A stretch of 64,000 nucleotides of DNA from Gracilibacillus oryzae (GTDB taxonomy: Bacteria > Bacillota > Bacilli > Bacillales > Amphibacillaceae): the NCBI RefSeq assembly GCF_009498735.1, contig NZ_ML762429.1, positions 119,363-183,362 of the forward strand. The letters run 5' to 3'. The stretch's first letter is position 1. Every line of letters begins with the position of its first letter. A program made the translations under genes and the position numbers. Shown piece after piece: positions 34,304 through 45,894 of this stretch. Below the pieces are notes generated by a model. The model ran no database searches. It had not been told where the DNA came from and saw only the letters and a program-made list of their open reading frames with translations.

Positions 34304-35657
34304 TTGTCTGTCCTCCCTGATTAATAACCATACTTTTTGTTATAACCTGCCAGCCATTGTAAGTTTGCACACTCCATGTTGGAATAAGATCAAATACCTG
34401 TGCTGCCTGTTGTTCAATGCGATATCCTAATTGAATGTTAAGGATTCGATCTAATGAATAATGTTCGCTTTCTTCCAGGAAGCTGACCAGTTCATCTGCA
34501 GTCATTAACTTCTTATCTGACCTGTCATATGACTGGGTTAATATCATTAATGGTCTCGAATATTTAAATAACTTGCCATTAAGGTATTCTAAAGACATTG
34601 TCGCAATATCTTGTGATGAATTTAGTGAAAATACTGGGTAGTTATTGTATGTCATTCGATATTCAATTTCCTCTGAAGATACATCAAGGTCATACAATCG
34701 ATATTCAATTTGATCTTCATCCTTCAACCAGCCATTATGTGAATTAATATGTTCGATCGAATTGGTTAATAACTGATCTCCAATACTTTGTAACGGCATA
34801 CCCTCTGATTGATTTGACTGTGAAAATTCATTAGTAGAGTAATCGGTAAATTCCATAAAATATCTTCTGACTAACATTCCTCTACTTCCATCTGAATATG
34901 TTTGACCACCTTCAGGATTAGGCGAGCTCTGTACATCTTGCGGGTTCAGGAAGAATATACTCTGAAATGTCTCCGAATCAGTATTTATGGTCGTATAGCG
35001 AAATTGTTTTCCTTTAATGTTTGGGTCCTGTGGTAAATAAACCGTTTGGTCATTCCGCACTTCCACTGGTAAATAGGTAATAAATTCTCCTTCTGTAAAT
35101 ACTTCATCAAAATGCTTTATAACTTGAGGTAAATTTTGAATGTTTGCTCGAATATCTATCCCATAAGGATCACTATTTTCAAATATTATTTGACTGGTTT
35201 CTCTATTTTGATCTAAAAACAGCTTAATGCTTTTAAATTCTGTATCAATCTCCGATGGTTCATCTGATGAGAATATCTCTCTAATATAGCTTGAAGGCAT
35301 GGAAGTCGGGAAAATAATCTCTACATAATTTCCAGACTCAGACTCCCCGCTGGAATCATTGTCATCAAGCATTCGGAAATCATATAAATGGAGCTGGGAA
35401 ACATATTGAAATGTATCAAGTTCCTTCTCTTTTTCTGCAAAACCTACTATTGTTCCATCTCTGTGAAACACCATTTGATATGGTTCAAGCAGACTCTCTT
35501 TGTTCTCTTCTGCACCTTTTAATACGGCCTCTGTCGATTGATCTGTATTATCAGCAGTGTCAAATGAGCGGTCATAGTTCCATATAGCAAACGTAAGCAA
35601 AAAGCTTAATCCGACAAGAAAAGTTAGGATAATGGTTTTTACAAGTTCGAATTTCAT
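34284..35657 (-). CDS. yycH: WalRK regulatory membrane protein YycH
   Basis: This 457-residue protein carries an N-terminal membrane helix (about 9-28) and a large outer domain, the family layout and length. With YycI it regulates WalK from the outer side of the membrane. The start overlaps the walK stop by four bases (ATGA), and the end overlaps yycI. Confidence 0.93.
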   Translation of the reverse strand: MKFELVKTIILTFLVGLSFLLTFAIWNYDRSFDTADNTDQSTEAVLKGAEENKESLLEPYQMVFHRDGTIVGFAEKEKELDTFQYVSQLHLYDFRMLDDNDSSGESESGNYVEIIFPTSMPSSYIREIFSSDEPSEIDTEFKSIKLFLDQNRETSQIIFENSDPYGIDIRANIQNLPQVIKHFDEVFTEGEFITYLPVEVRNDQTVYLPQDPNIKGKQFRYTTINTDSETFQSIFFLNPQDVQSSPNPEGGQTYSDGSRGMLVRRYFMEFTDYSTNEFSQSNQSEGMPLQSIGDQLLTNSIEHINSHNGWLKDEDQIEYRLYDLDVSSEEIEYRMTYNNYPVFSLNSSQDIATMSLEYLNGKLFKYSRPLMILTQSYDRSDKKLMTADELVSFLEESEHYSLDRILNIQLGYRIEQQAAQVFDLIPTWSVQTYNGWQVITKSMVINQGGQTNAMGTN

Positions 35658-37489
35658 CTTCTTCCCCCTCTCTTCAAACTCATCAGAGGCAGTGTAAAGT
35701 AGATGGTTGTACCTTGGCCTTCTTTACTGTTGGCCCAGATATGGCCATGATGTGCTTCAACAATTTCTTTAGAAATGGCAAGTCCTAATCCTGTACCACC
35801 TAATTCACGTGATCTTGCTTTATCCACTCGGTAAAAACGTTCAAAAATCTTGTCTACTTTCTCGCGGGCAATTCCTAATCCCTGGTCCTGGATACTGATT
35901 TTGATCCGCTTTCGTTCTCTAACAAGCTGGAAGGTTATTTTACCACCTTCTGGCGAATATTTAATCGCATTCGACATGATGTTATCAATCACCTGTGTAA
36001 TCTTATCTGTATCAATCCAGACATCAATTTTCTCATCAGGAATTTTTCTTTCAATACCAATCAGCTCTGTTTTGTTCATTTCAAATCGATCTAAAATCTG
36101 ATGAACGATTGGTACTAGATCTGTTTTCACTTTATTCATTTGCTTTTCCTTATGGTCCATTTTAGATAATTGTAATAAATCATTAACTAACCGGATCATT
36201 CGCTCTGTTTCATTTTGAGTTACTTCTAAAAATCGAGGAGCAATCTCTTTATCTTCCCATGCACCTTCCGTTAATGCTTCGATATAACTTCTCATCGTTG
36301 TTAATGGTGTTCTTAACTCATGAGAGACATTTGATACAAATTCCCGTCTTTCTCTTTCCACTTTCTCCTGTTCGGTTACATCACTGATAACCGTAATAAG
36401 GCCGGTAAATGTCTCTTCATCATCCTGAACAATTGAGAAGCTTGCCTTTACAAGAAACAGATCATCATCTGTACTAAAGTCAATTGTCAAAGAGCCTGTC
36501 TCTTCCAGTTCTTTGACATCAATCACTTTATCTTCTAACTGGAGAACTTCGACAATCTTTTGTCCTTTGGCATCTTCCGGCAATCTTCCTATCAGATTCG
36601 AGGCCGGGCCGTTAATTAATGTAATAACACCATGTTCATCAGTTGCAATCACACCGTCTGACATATTAGAAAGTACGGAGCTTAACTTGCGCCTTTCTTC
36701 CTCTGTTGTCTGGTTGGCAAGCTTTAAACGATCATTCATATCATTGAATGTGACAGCCAGCTGTCCAATTTCATCTGTTCCGTACACATTTACCTTTTTG
36801 GAGAAGTCTCCCCTTGCCATAATCATTGCCTGTTTCCGCATTTCAGTGATTGGTTTGGTAATGGATCTTGCAATAAGTATACCTAGAACAATCGAAACAA
36901 CAATCGCAAATGCTGTTGCATTTAAAAAGATTTGGGTCACATTCTCTAATTGGTCATAAATCCCCTCAATGGACGCATCTACCTGCAGTACTCCGACAGG
37001 ACTTCCACTTGCACTGTCGACAATTGGTACAATGCGTCTAATCGTACGTTTATAATCATCGGATTGATTACGGAACTCTTCCCTGGCAGGTTGGCCATAT
37101 TGAAGAGCCACACCAATTTCATTTTCACCTGTAATCCTTTTTCCGACTCGATCTAATCTGGTTGAACCAACAATACGCATTTGAGAATCAATCACTTGTA
37201 AATCAGTAAAAATATCAGTCGAATAGCGATCAATAATATCTCTTACTTCTTGCTGTAATGATGGTCCTTCTTCACCATCAGCCGATCGGTCCTCTGTAAA
37301 GACTTCTTCCAGGTTTGCAACAAGGATGTGAATCCGTTCATTAAGATTATCATCAAAGCTTGTATGCAAACTGTTTTCTAACTGGCCAACAAAAAATGTT
37401 CCAATTACCTGAATAGCCAATAATAAGAACATCGTTAAAACGATTATTATTTTCAACCGGATAGATTGAAAGAAACTCACTCTGCTCAT
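35654..37489 (-). CDS. walK: Sensor histidine kinase WalK (YycG)
   Basis: This 611-residue kinase has two membrane helices (about 14-34 and 185-205) flanking an outer Cache-like domain, then HAMP (about 206-258), PAS, the histidine box FVSNVSHELRTPL and the ATP-binding N, G1 and G2 boxes (DNIMSNAIKYSPEG, DQGLGI, GGTGLGLAI). It phosphorylates WalR and controls cell-wall hydrolases; it is essential in most Bacillota. It is six bases after walR. Confidence 0.98.
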   Translation of the reverse strand: MSRVSFFQSIRLKIIIVLTMFLLLAIQVIGTFFVGQLENSLHTSFDDNLNERIHILVANLEEVFTEDRSADGEEGPSLQQEVRDIIDRYSTDIFTDLQVIDSQMRIVGSTRLDRVGKRITGENEIGVALQYGQPAREEFRNQSDDYKRTIRRIVPIVDSASGSPVGVLQVDASIEGIYDQLENVTQIFLNATAFAIVVSIVLGILIARSITKPITEMRKQAMIMARGDFSKKVNVYGTDEIGQLAVTFNDMNDRLKLANQTTEEERRKLSSVLSNMSDGVIATDEHGVITLINGPASNLIGRLPEDAKGQKIVEVLQLEDKVIDVKELEETGSLTIDFSTDDDLFLVKASFSIVQDDEETFTGLITVISDVTEQEKVERERREFVSNVSHELRTPLTTMRSYIEALTEGAWEDKEIAPRFLEVTQNETERMIRLVNDLLQLSKMDHKEKQMNKVKTDLVPIVHQILDRFEMNKTELIGIERKIPDEKIDVWIDTDKITQVIDNIMSNAIKYSPEGGKITFQLVRERKRIKISIQDQGLGIAREKVDKIFERFYRVDKARSRELGGTGLGLAISKEIVEAHHGHIWANSKEGQGTTIYFTLPLMSLKRGGRR

Positions 37490-37495
37490 GTAGCA

Positions 37496-38200
37496 TTACT
37501 CCTGTTCAGGATTACGCAAGTAATAACCGACACCTCTTCTAGTTACAATCCATAATGGATTACTCGGATTGTCTTCAATCTTCTCACGTAATCGTCTAAC
37601 CGTAACATCAACAGTTCGGACATCGCCAAAGTAATCATATCCCCAAACCGTTTCTAAGAGATGTTCCCTCGTCATTACCTGTCCGATATGTCTTGCTAAA
37701 TAGTGTAACAGCTCAAACTCCCTGTGAGTTAATTCAATATAATTGCCATCTCTTGTCACTGTATATGCATCAGGATGGACAACTAAAGAACCAACCGTAA
37801 TATCATTCGTATCACGTTTCTGCTGGTCTGGTTCCTGATTCAGTCTTCGCAGGTTCGCCTTTACTCTTGCAATCAGCTCGCGATTACTAAACGGTTTTGT
37901 TACATAATCATCCGCACCAAGCTCTAAGCCTAATACTTTGTCTATTTCCGCATCCTTTGCTGTTAACATGATAATAGGCATACTTTTTGTTTTTCTAACT
38001 TCTCTGCATACTTCATTTCCATCTTTATTTGGCAGCATGATATCTAAAAGAATTAAATCCGGATCTTCATTAACAGCATACTCTATTGCCTGATCACCAT
38101 CATAAGCACAGATTACTTCATAACCTTCTTTTTCCAAATTGAATTTTAATATATCGGCAATCGGCTTTTCATCATCTACAACTAATATTTTCTGACTCAT
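37496..38200 (-). CDS. walR: Response regulator WalR (YycF)
   Basis: This 234-residue OmpR-type regulator has a receiver domain with DDEKPIAD, the phosphorylated aspartate in [10 protein letters not shown] (D53) and KPFSNREL, and a C-terminal winged helix with [19 protein letters not shown]. It is the first gene of a leftward run walR-walK-yycH-yycI-walJ-htrA. Confidence 0.98.
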   Translation of the reverse strand: MSQKILVVDDEKPIADILKFNLEKEGYEVICAYDGDQAIEYAVNEDPDLILLDIMLPNKDGNEVCREVRKTKSMPIIMLTAKDAEIDKVLGLELGADDYVTKPFSNRELIARVKANLRRLNQEPDQQKRDTNDITVGSLVVHPDAYTVTRDGNYIELTHREFELLHYLARHIGQVMTREHLLETVWGYDYFGDVRTVDVTVRRLREKIEDNPSNPLWIVTRRGVGYYLRNPEQE

Positions 38201-38248
38201 AAAAGCACGTCCTTTTTTTAAAATTTATTATGAATAAAACTTCTCCTA

Positions 38249-38277
38249 ATTATCTATTTTAACCGATATTCAGTCAA
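38249..38277 (-). promoter_or_regulatory. Promoter of the walR operon
   Basis: On the minus strand TTGACT (38272-38277) and GATAAT (38249-38254) are spaced 17 bases apart, 49 bp before the walR start. Confidence 0.65.
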
Positions 38278-38382
38278 ATGTCTTTTGTTCACCATTCCCT
38301 AAATTAGGAAAGAATGTGTAATTATCATGCAAGGTCTCTGACGAGTGTTCTGAATAACCAGCCGTTCATTTAATTGAAACGA

Positions 38383-38417
38383 AAAACCCTTGCTACTTTA
38401 TTGGTAACAAGGGTTTA
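38383..38417 (-). terminator. Terminator of the M23 peptidase gene
   Basis: AAACCCTTGCTAC / GTAACAAGGGTTT hairpin with a 6-7 base loop; on the minus strand it ends in GGGTTTTT. It lies in the 38201-38530 gap, which has no gene. Confidence 0.8.
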
Positions 38418-38530
38418 TATATTTTCATTTCAGGGTAATCACTTAACAGATAGAACAAAGGCGCCTAATCTCTGGGCGCTGTAGCCGGACTTGGCCGTTT
38501 CTGTCAGCGAACATATACTTTCTTACCTCA

Positions 38531-39949
38531 CTAGAAAAGACTGGCAGGATTAACTAATGAACCATTTTTATGGACTTCAAAGTGCAGGTGGACACCTGTA
38601 GAATTACCGGTTGAACCCATCACTCCAATGGTACTTCCTTTTTCAACTGTTTGGCCTACAGACACACTGATGGAAGACATGTGAGCATAAACCGTACGGT
38701 AACCATTGTTATGATCGATAACAATTTTATTACCATAACCGCCGCTGTTATAGCCAGCTTCTACTACTGTTCCATTATCTGCAGCTAAAATAGAACGGCC
38801 ACTTGGTCTTGCTATATCAATTCCCTTATGGTAAGAGCCCCATCGTTCACCCATATGGCTGGAAATATATCCTCCAACAGCCGGCCAATGGAAATTACCA
38901 GTACCTCTGGAAGGGATAACCTTTGTTCCTTTTACTATTACTTTATTCACTGCTTCTTCTGTTACATTTTCTGTTACTGTTTCTTTCGCTACAGTTTTGC
39001 CATTCACTTTCTGAATCTCGTACTGAACTTCCTTTGAGCCGTCAGAACCTTCTTGTTTTACTTCTTTATCGCCTTTGTACATAGTTTCTGATTCTTTTAT
39101 TTCAGTAGCATACTCTATAGTTTCTTCTACTTTTTGTTCTTCTGTAACTACTACTTCTACAAAAGGCTTTAATACCGTAACATTTAACTCATCGCCAATC
39201 TGGATTAAAGAGTCCTCAGTTAAACCTGGATTCAGTTCCATCAATTGATCGAGCGTCAGATCATGCTTAGATGCTATCGAACCTAATACATCCCCTTCTG
39301 CTACTGTATACTTCTTGTTTTCCAATGTTCCTTTTTCTAAAAGGGTCAGACCTTCTTCTACTGTTAGTAATTGGGATGCTGCAACCTTCTCTTCTATCAT
39401 GCTGACATCTGCCGATAAGCTGACATCTGTAATTCGTGATTCACCAACAGACAGAGCATCCGTATCCTCATTATTTTCTAGCTGTTCTAAAGCTTCATTA
39501 CTAACAAACTTTTCTTTATATTTCTTGATTACCGATTCCGCTTTCTCCTCATTTGAAAAATAACCGACTACTTTATCTCCAACTGTCAGTGCACTCGCTT
39601 CTACTTGTACAGTCAATTCTTCTTCTAAATAATCGATTACCTGTTCTTCTGAAGTTTGAGCAGTAAAGACGGTTTCCGGAACATATGTAATGTTCTCATC
39701 TATTGTATATGTGTAATCAGAATGCTGTGATTCTTCTTCTAAACTATCTATCTTTCGTTCTACAAAGTTAGTGATTTGCTGCTTACTATCTACTACACCG
39801 ATATGTGTTCCATCAACATAGACATGATAGATCTCGGAAAGATCTGTTTCATCAGCAAAAACAGGTGCAGAAATACTGAATCCTATTACACCAGCTAAAA
39901 CAGTACTTCGGAAAACTTTTTTCATATTTCGGAATTTGCTTTCTCGCAT
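38531..39949 (-). CDS. Secreted M23 peptidoglycan endopeptidase with LysM and G5 domains
   Basis: This 472-residue exported protein has a signal peptide (about 1-33, cut near PVFA), a helical N-terminal part, a LysM domain (KYTVAEGDVLGSIASKHDL, about 208-255), a G5 domain (about 260-345) and a C-terminal M23/LytM domain. The zinc ligands are visible in SYHKGIDIARP, then HMSS and VHLHFEVHKNG near the end. It should cut peptide cross-links in the cell wall. It lies just upstream of the walRK operon, whose system usually controls such hydrolases; whether it is a WalR target here is inference. Confidence 0.92.
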   Translation of the reverse strand: MRESKFRNMKKVFRSTVLAGVIGFSISAPVFADETDLSEIYHVYVDGTHIGVVDSKQQITNFVERKIDSLEEESQHSDYTYTIDENITYVPETVFTAQTSEEQVIDYLEEELTVQVEASALTVGDKVVGYFSNEEKAESVIKKYKEKFVSNEALEQLENNEDTDALSVGESRITDVSLSADVSMIEEKVAASQLLTVEEGLTLLEKGTLENKKYTVAEGDVLGSIASKHDLTLDQLMELNPGLTEDSLIQIGDELNVTVLKPFVEVVVTEEQKVEETIEYATEIKESETMYKGDKEVKQEGSDGSKEVQYEIQKVNGKTVAKETVTENVTEEAVNKVIVKGTKVIPSRGTGNFHWPAVGGYISSHMGERWGSYHKGIDIARPSGRSILAADNGTVVEAGYNSGGYGNKIVIDHNNGYRTVYAHMSSISVSVGQTVEKGSTIGVMGSTGNSTGVHLHFEVHKNGSLVNPASLF

Positions 39950-40160
39950 CTTGCATATCCTCCTATTTACCTATAATGATCCATATTATCTTTAATTCAA
40001 ATGAATCACCTTTAATAAGGTAACATAGAATAAGGAAAGGTGAAAAGGGTTTTCATGGTAATGTAACACAACTGTATAATAAATACCAAAAAATAGAAAA
40101 AATATAACAAGATATTGTTGTATATTGTTTAAATGTGTAAATAAATGCCTCTTATGATAG

Positions 40161-40195
40161 AAAAAAGATGCAACCATAATGATTGCACCTTTTGT
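40161..40195 (-). terminator. Terminator of purA
   Basis: AAAAAGATGCAA pairs with TTGCACCTTTT (one mismatch) across a 9-base loop, 8 bp after the purA stop, with six T on the minus strand. Confidence 0.75.
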
Positions 40196-40202
40196 AAACT
40201 TC

Positions 40203-41504
<1,302 letters not shown>

Positions 41505-41530
41505 CTAATCATTTTATTAATACGTTAACA

Positions 41531-41559
41531 ATTTTACCAATCCAAGTGAGTAATGTCAA
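41531..41559 (-). promoter_or_regulatory. Promoter of purA
   Basis: On the minus strand TTGACA (41554-41559) and TAAAAT (41531-41536) are 17 bases apart, about 30 bp before the start codon. Confidence 0.75.
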
Positions 41560-41564
41560 TTTTA

Positions 41565-41606
41565 TTTACGAACAATCTTAGTGCTTAATGATTTATCGTT
41601 CGTAAA
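41565..41606. promoter_or_regulatory. PurR operator (PurBox pair) upstream of purA
   Basis: TTTACGAACAAT (41565-41576) and ATCGTTCGTAAA (41595-41606) form an inverted pair with CGAAC cores about 20 bases apart. This matches the paired PurBoxes bound by the B. subtilis purine repressor PurR upstream of purA. It ends five bases before the -35 box. Confidence 0.7.
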
Positions 41607-41694
41607 ATTACAAACATGTATGAAGTATGAAATATATAGTAGTTTCTACACTTTTAGAAATAATTATACTGTTTCTTATCCCATTTTTAATGTA

Positions 41695-41730
41695 TAAAAA
41701 AGACCACGCAGAATAACTGCACTGGTCTTA
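41695..41730 (-). terminator. Terminator of dnaB
   Basis: AAGACCA-CGCAG / CTGCA-CTGGTCTT stem with a 5-base loop; six T follow on the minus strand. The hairpin begins in the dnaB stop codon. Confidence 0.8.
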
Positions 41731-43089
41731 AGCTGGTGGTATATCACTATCCTGATAGCGATGGTCTAAATCAACAAATTTATTATATTCTTTTACAAAG
41801 GCGAGCTCTACTGTCCCAACAGGACCATTACGTTGCTTTGCAAGAATTATTTCAATAATGTTCTGTTTCTCTGATTCTTTATCATAATAATCATCTCTGT
41901 ATAAGAATCCAACAATATCAGCGTCCTGCTCAATACTCCCAGACTCCCTCAAATCCGACATCATTGGCCGTTTATCTTGTCTTGTTTCCACACCACGGGA
42001 CAGCTGGGATAAAGCAATTAGAGGAACATTCAATTCTCTTGCCAGCCCTTTTAAGGAACGGGAGATCTCTGATACCTCTTGCTGGCGGTTTTCTTTTGAG
42101 TTAATACTACCCTGAATCAGCTGTAAATAATCTATCAAAATCATGCCAAGCCCGTGCTCTTGTTTTAACCTTCTGCATTTAGAGCGGATTTCACTTACAC
42201 GGATACCTGGTGTATCGTCAATAAAAATCCCCGCATTGGACAAACTCCCCATTGCCAGTGATAATTTACGCCAGTCTTCTTCTTCTAATGATCCTGTTCG
42301 TAATCTTTGGGCATCAATATTGCCTTCTGCACAAAGCATACGTGAAACTAACTGGTCTGCCCCCATCTCCAGACTGAAGATGGCAACATTCTCATCTGTT
42401 CTTATCGCAACATTTTGTGCAATATTCAGGGCAAATGCTGTCTTACCAACAGATGGTCTTGCTGCAACAATGATTAAATCATTGCGCTGGAACCCTGAAG
42501 TAATCTTATCTAAGTCACGGAAGCCTGTTGCAATCCCTGTGACTTCCCCTTTGTTTTTATGCAATTGATCTATATTATCATAAACATTTATCAAGACATC
42601 TTTAATATTTTTAAAGGAAGAAGCGTTTTTTCGATTAGATACTTCGAGAATGCGTCGCTCCGACTCATTCATTACCTCTTCCACTTCATCTTCTTTTTCA
42701 AAGCTGTCTGTGACAATATCTGTAGCTGTTCGGATTAATCTGCGCAGAATTGATTTCTCTTCAACAATCCGGCAATAATAGGAAATATTTGCCGCTGTTG
42801 GAACAGCATTAGCCAAATCACTTAAATAAGAAACCCCGCCGACATCTTCCAGTTGCTTACTGTTTGATAAACTAGTAGTAACTGTAACAATATCAATCGG
42901 TTCTCCTCTATCAGAAAGTGTCATCATCACACGGAAAATAATCTGATGACTTGCTCGGTAGAAATCCTCTGGTAACAATATTTCGGAAGCAGTTGAGAGC
43001 GCATCAGGCTCTAAAAAAACTGCGCCTAATACTGCTTGTTCAGCTTCCATATTATGTGGCGGTGTCCGGCCTTGTAATGCATCACTCAT
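41728..43089 (-). CDS. dnaB: Replicative DNA helicase DnaB (DnaC in B. subtilis)
   Basis: This 453-residue hexameric helicase unwinds DNA at the replication fork. It has the N-terminal DnaB domain (NMEAEQAVLGAVF), Walker A ARPSVGKTAFALN (about 209-221), Walker B MILIDYLQLI and the DnaB-specific QRNGPVGTVELAF near the end. It lies next to rplI as in other Bacillaceae, with one repeat element between. Confidence 0.98.
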   Translation of the reverse strand: MSDALQGRTPPHNMEAEQAVLGAVFLEPDALSTASEILLPEDFYRASHQIIFRVMMTLSDRGEPIDIVTVTTSLSNSKQLEDVGGVSYLSDLANAVPTAANISYYCRIVEEKSILRRLIRTATDIVTDSFEKEDEVEEVMNESERRILEVSNRKNASSFKNIKDVLINVYDNIDQLHKNKGEVTGIATGFRDLDKITSGFQRNDLIIVAARPSVGKTAFALNIAQNVAIRTDENVAIFSLEMGADQLVSRMLCAEGNIDAQRLRTGSLEEEDWRKLSLAMGSLSNAGIFIDDTPGIRVSEIRSKCRRLKQEHGLGMILIDYLQLIQGSINSKENRQQEVSEISRSLKGLARELNVPLIALSQLSRGVETRQDKRPMMSDLRESGSIEQDADIVGFLYRDDYYDKESEKQNIIEIILAKQRNGPVGTVELAFVKEYNKFVDLDHRYQDSDIPPA

Positions 43090-43180
43090 TTTTTCTCACC
43101 TCTTAGAATTAACAGAAATACAACCCATTCTATAACGAAACCTGCAGAAAAACAATAGATTTTGCAAAAAAAAAAAATAG

Positions 43181-43428
43181 AGGCTGAGACAAAACTATAT
43201 TATACGTACCAAAACCCGAACATTCGATAGCTTGTCCGGGTTTTTGTTCATGAAAAATCTGATTCATATTTCGCTCCGTCAAAATACTTCGCTTTCCTGC
43301 GGGATCTTCGGCTCGCGCTGTTCCTGCAGGAGTCTGCGCATTTTGACTACGCTTAGTATGTGCGTACATTTTCTACAGTATAGTATCGTTCGTATTTTAG
43401 TTTAAGTATTTTAGTTGTCTCCCAGGCT
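43181..43428. repeat. MITE-like intergenic repeat, copy 2
   Basis: AGGCTGAGACAAAA (43181-43194) and the inverted TTAGTTGTCTCCCAGGCT (43411-43428) bracket about 250 bases between rplI and dnaB. The centre (43296-43335) holds the inverse of the GACTCCTGCAGGAACAGCG / CGAGCCGAAGATCC motif seen at 24365. The ends resemble those of the repeat at 24124-24567. Confidence 0.65.
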
Positions 43429-43436
43429 CAATTTCT

Positions 43437-43883
43437 TTATGCTTCTACAACATGTACTTTGATTGTTCCAGTAACTTCTGGATGAATCTTTACAGGTACA
43501 TTCGTATACCCTAACGTACGGATTGGCTGATCTAATTCGATTTTACGCTTGTCCATTTTTATATCATGTGATTTCTTTAATTCTTCTGCTATTTGTTTAC
43601 TTGTAATAGAGCCAAATAAGCGGCCGGCATCACCAGATTTTGCGGTAAGCTTTACTTCCAGCTTTTCGAGCTTTTCTTTTAGCTGTTTTGCCTCATTTAC
43701 TTCTTCTTCCTCTTGCTTTGCCTGTTTATTTTTTTGTGCTTTTAATGCACTCATATTTGCAGAATTTGCTTCTACTGCTAAGTTGTGTTTCAAAAGATAG
43801 TTTCTCGCATATCCATCAGATACGTTTTTTACTTCTCCTTTTTTTCCTTGCCCTTTCACGTCTTTGGTTAAGATTACTTTCAT
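43437..43883 (-). CDS. rplI: 50S ribosomal protein L9
   Basis: This 148-residue protein has the L9 N-terminal RNA-binding signature [20 protein letters not shown] (about 12-31), a long connecting helix and the C-terminal domain with [10 protein letters not shown]. It overlaps gdpP by four bases, so it is coupled to it as in B. subtilis. Confidence 0.98.
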   Translation of the reverse strand: MKVILTKDVKGQGKKGEVKNVSDGYARNYLLKHNLAVEANSANMSALKAQKNKQAKQEEEEVNEAKQLKEKLEKLEVKLTAKSGDAGRLFGSITSKQIAEELKKSHDIKMDKRKIELDQPIRTLGYTNVPVKIHPEVTGTIKVHVVEA

Positions 43884-45862
43884 TGCTGATCTCCTCCTTC
43901 ATAATACTCATCAATTATCTCTTTAAGCCATTCATAGGCATCTATAACAGATACATCATCAAGCTGTGTAGCTGCATTTGTCAAATGCCCGCCACCATTC
44001 ATTTTCTCCATAATAACCTGAACATTTACTTTGCCAAGTGAGCGTGCACTAATACCAATTCTACCATCTTTCCGCTCAGAAATAACAAATGATGCTTCAA
44101 TACCAGTCATTGTTAATAAGGTATCTGCCGCCTGGGCAATAACAACAGGTCCGTAAGTCTCTCTTGAATTTCCAACAGAAATGGCAAGATTGCCTCTGTA
44201 TATATTCGTGTTCTCAATTAAGCGACTGCGTTTCACATAGATCTCCAGGTCTTCTTTAAGGAATTTCTGCACAAGTACTGTGTCAGCACCTCTGGAGCGT
44301 AAATAAGAGGCAGCATCAAATGTCCTTGAGCCAGTTCTTAATGTAAAACTTTTTGTATCAACAATAATCCCTGCAAGTAATGCGGTTGATTCTAACATAT
44401 TTAAACTTAATTTGTTCGGTTGATATTCCAGAAGTTCTGTTACAAGCTCTGCTGTTGAAGAGGCATATGGCTCCATATAAACAAGAGTAGGGTTTTCAAT
44501 AAATTCCTCACCTCTTCGGTGATGATCAATCACAACAACATGCTCTGTTTTTTGGACTAGCTTCTCTTCAATTGTGATCGATGGCTTATGTGTATCAACG
44601 ACTACGAGCAAAGTATTTTTCGTTACAATATCCAATGCTGATTCTGGATCAATAAAATGAGACCATAAATTCTCATCTTCTTTAATCTCATCCACCAGTC
44701 TCTGGACACCTGTATCAATATCATTTTCATCAAGTACAACAAAGCCTTCTACATCATTTGCTAAAGCTATCTTCAGAACACCAATAGATGCGCCGACAGA
44801 GTCCATGTCCGGAGCCCTGTGCCCCATAATTAACACCTGGTCACTTTCTTTAACCAACTCTTTTAAGGCATGAGAGATAACTCTCGCTCGGACTCTTGTT
44901 CTTTTTTCCATTGGATTCGTTTTTCCACCATAGAAGCGGACTTTGCCTGACTGCTCATCTTTTACTACAACCTGGTCTCCCCCTCGTCCTAATGCGAGGT
45001 CCAGACTGGATTGTGTTAACTCACCCAACGCTGGCAGTGATGCTCCCCCTAATCCAATCCCTATACTTAGTGTCAGCGGTACATTACTGTCTGTTATTAA
45101 TTCTCTTACATTGTCTAAAATTTCAAACTTGGACTTTTCTAATTGCTCGAGAATTTCCTGGTTTAAAACAGCTAAAAAGCGTTCCTGTGAGATCCTCTTT
45201 AAATAAATTCCATTCTCGTTCGACCAATTGTTCAGATGCGAAGTTACTTGAGAGTTAATTTGGCTTTTTGCTGTATCATCCATGTTCTGGGTAATTTCAT
45301 CATAATTGTCTAAAAAAATGATTCCCAGAACTGTCTTTTCCTGAATATATAATTGTTGTAATTCTGTTTGTTTGGTGCGATCAAAGAAATATAATAACCG
45401 CTCATCTCTTTTGTTATAAATCTGATAATCGGACTCATTGATATGTAACCAGAAATTATCTTTACTCTCATCCTTTATTTGAGATATTAATTGTTCTGAT
45501 AGAATTTCCAATTCCTCGCCAACTAATGTTTCCTGTGTTGTGAACTGGTTCATATATGGATTCGTCCATTCAATCTGATAATCATCGCCATACAACACAA
45601 TCCCAAAAGGCATTTCCAGCAATGCTTCTTCTCCGACCTTTTTCACACGATAAGATATAGTAGAAATATATGCCTCTGTCTGATTTACAATTTGTTGTTC
45701 TTTTTTCACACTATAATATAAAGAAATAGTAAAAAGAACAGTCATTACAGTACCTAAGATCCACTCATAATAAAATAAAAAAACTAATAAAATAAAGGAT
45801 AGTAGATAGATGCCTATAATATGTCTGCCTATTTTTAGTTTCTTGAAGAATTCAAACGGCAT
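43880..45862 (-). CDS. gdpP: Cyclic-di-AMP phosphodiesterase GdpP (YybT)
   Basis: This 660-residue membrane protein degrades cyclic di-AMP, which controls potassium and osmolyte uptake. It has two N-terminal membrane helices (about 12-52), a PAS domain, a degenerate GGDEF domain (about 170-305), and DHH/DHHA1 catalytic domains with [31 protein letters not shown] and [10 protein letters not shown]. It follows yybS and precedes rplI. Confidence 0.97.
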   Translation of the reverse strand: MPFEFFKKLKIGRHIIGIYLLSFILLVFLFYYEWILGTVMTVLFTISLYYSVKKEQQIVNQTEAYISTISYRVKKVGEEALLEMPFGIVLYGDDYQIEWTNPYMNQFTTQETLVGEELEILSEQLISQIKDESKDNFWLHINESDYQIYNKRDERLLYFFDRTKQTELQQLYIQEKTVLGIIFLDNYDEITQNMDDTAKSQINSQVTSHLNNWSNENGIYLKRISQERFLAVLNQEILEQLEKSKFEILDNVRELITDSNVPLTLSIGIGLGGASLPALGELTQSSLDLALGRGGDQVVVKDEQSGKVRFYGGKTNPMEKRTRVRARVISHALKELVKESDQVLIMGHRAPDMDSVGASIGVLKIALANDVEGFVVLDENDIDTGVQRLVDEIKEDENLWSHFIDPESALDIVTKNTLLVVVDTHKPSITIEEKLVQKTEHVVVIDHHRRGEEFIENPTLVYMEPYASSTAELVTELLEYQPNKLSLNMLESTALLAGIIVDTKSFTLRTGSRTFDAASYLRSRGADTVLVQKFLKEDLEIYVKRSRLIENTNIYRGNLAISVGNSRETYGPVVIAQAADTLLTMTGIEASFVISERKDGRIGISARSLGKVNVQVIMEKMNGGGHLTNAATQLDDVSVIDAYEWLKEIIDEYYEGGDQQ

Positions 45863-45894
45863 TTCTGTCAGCTCCTAACTTAAGCATACGTATC

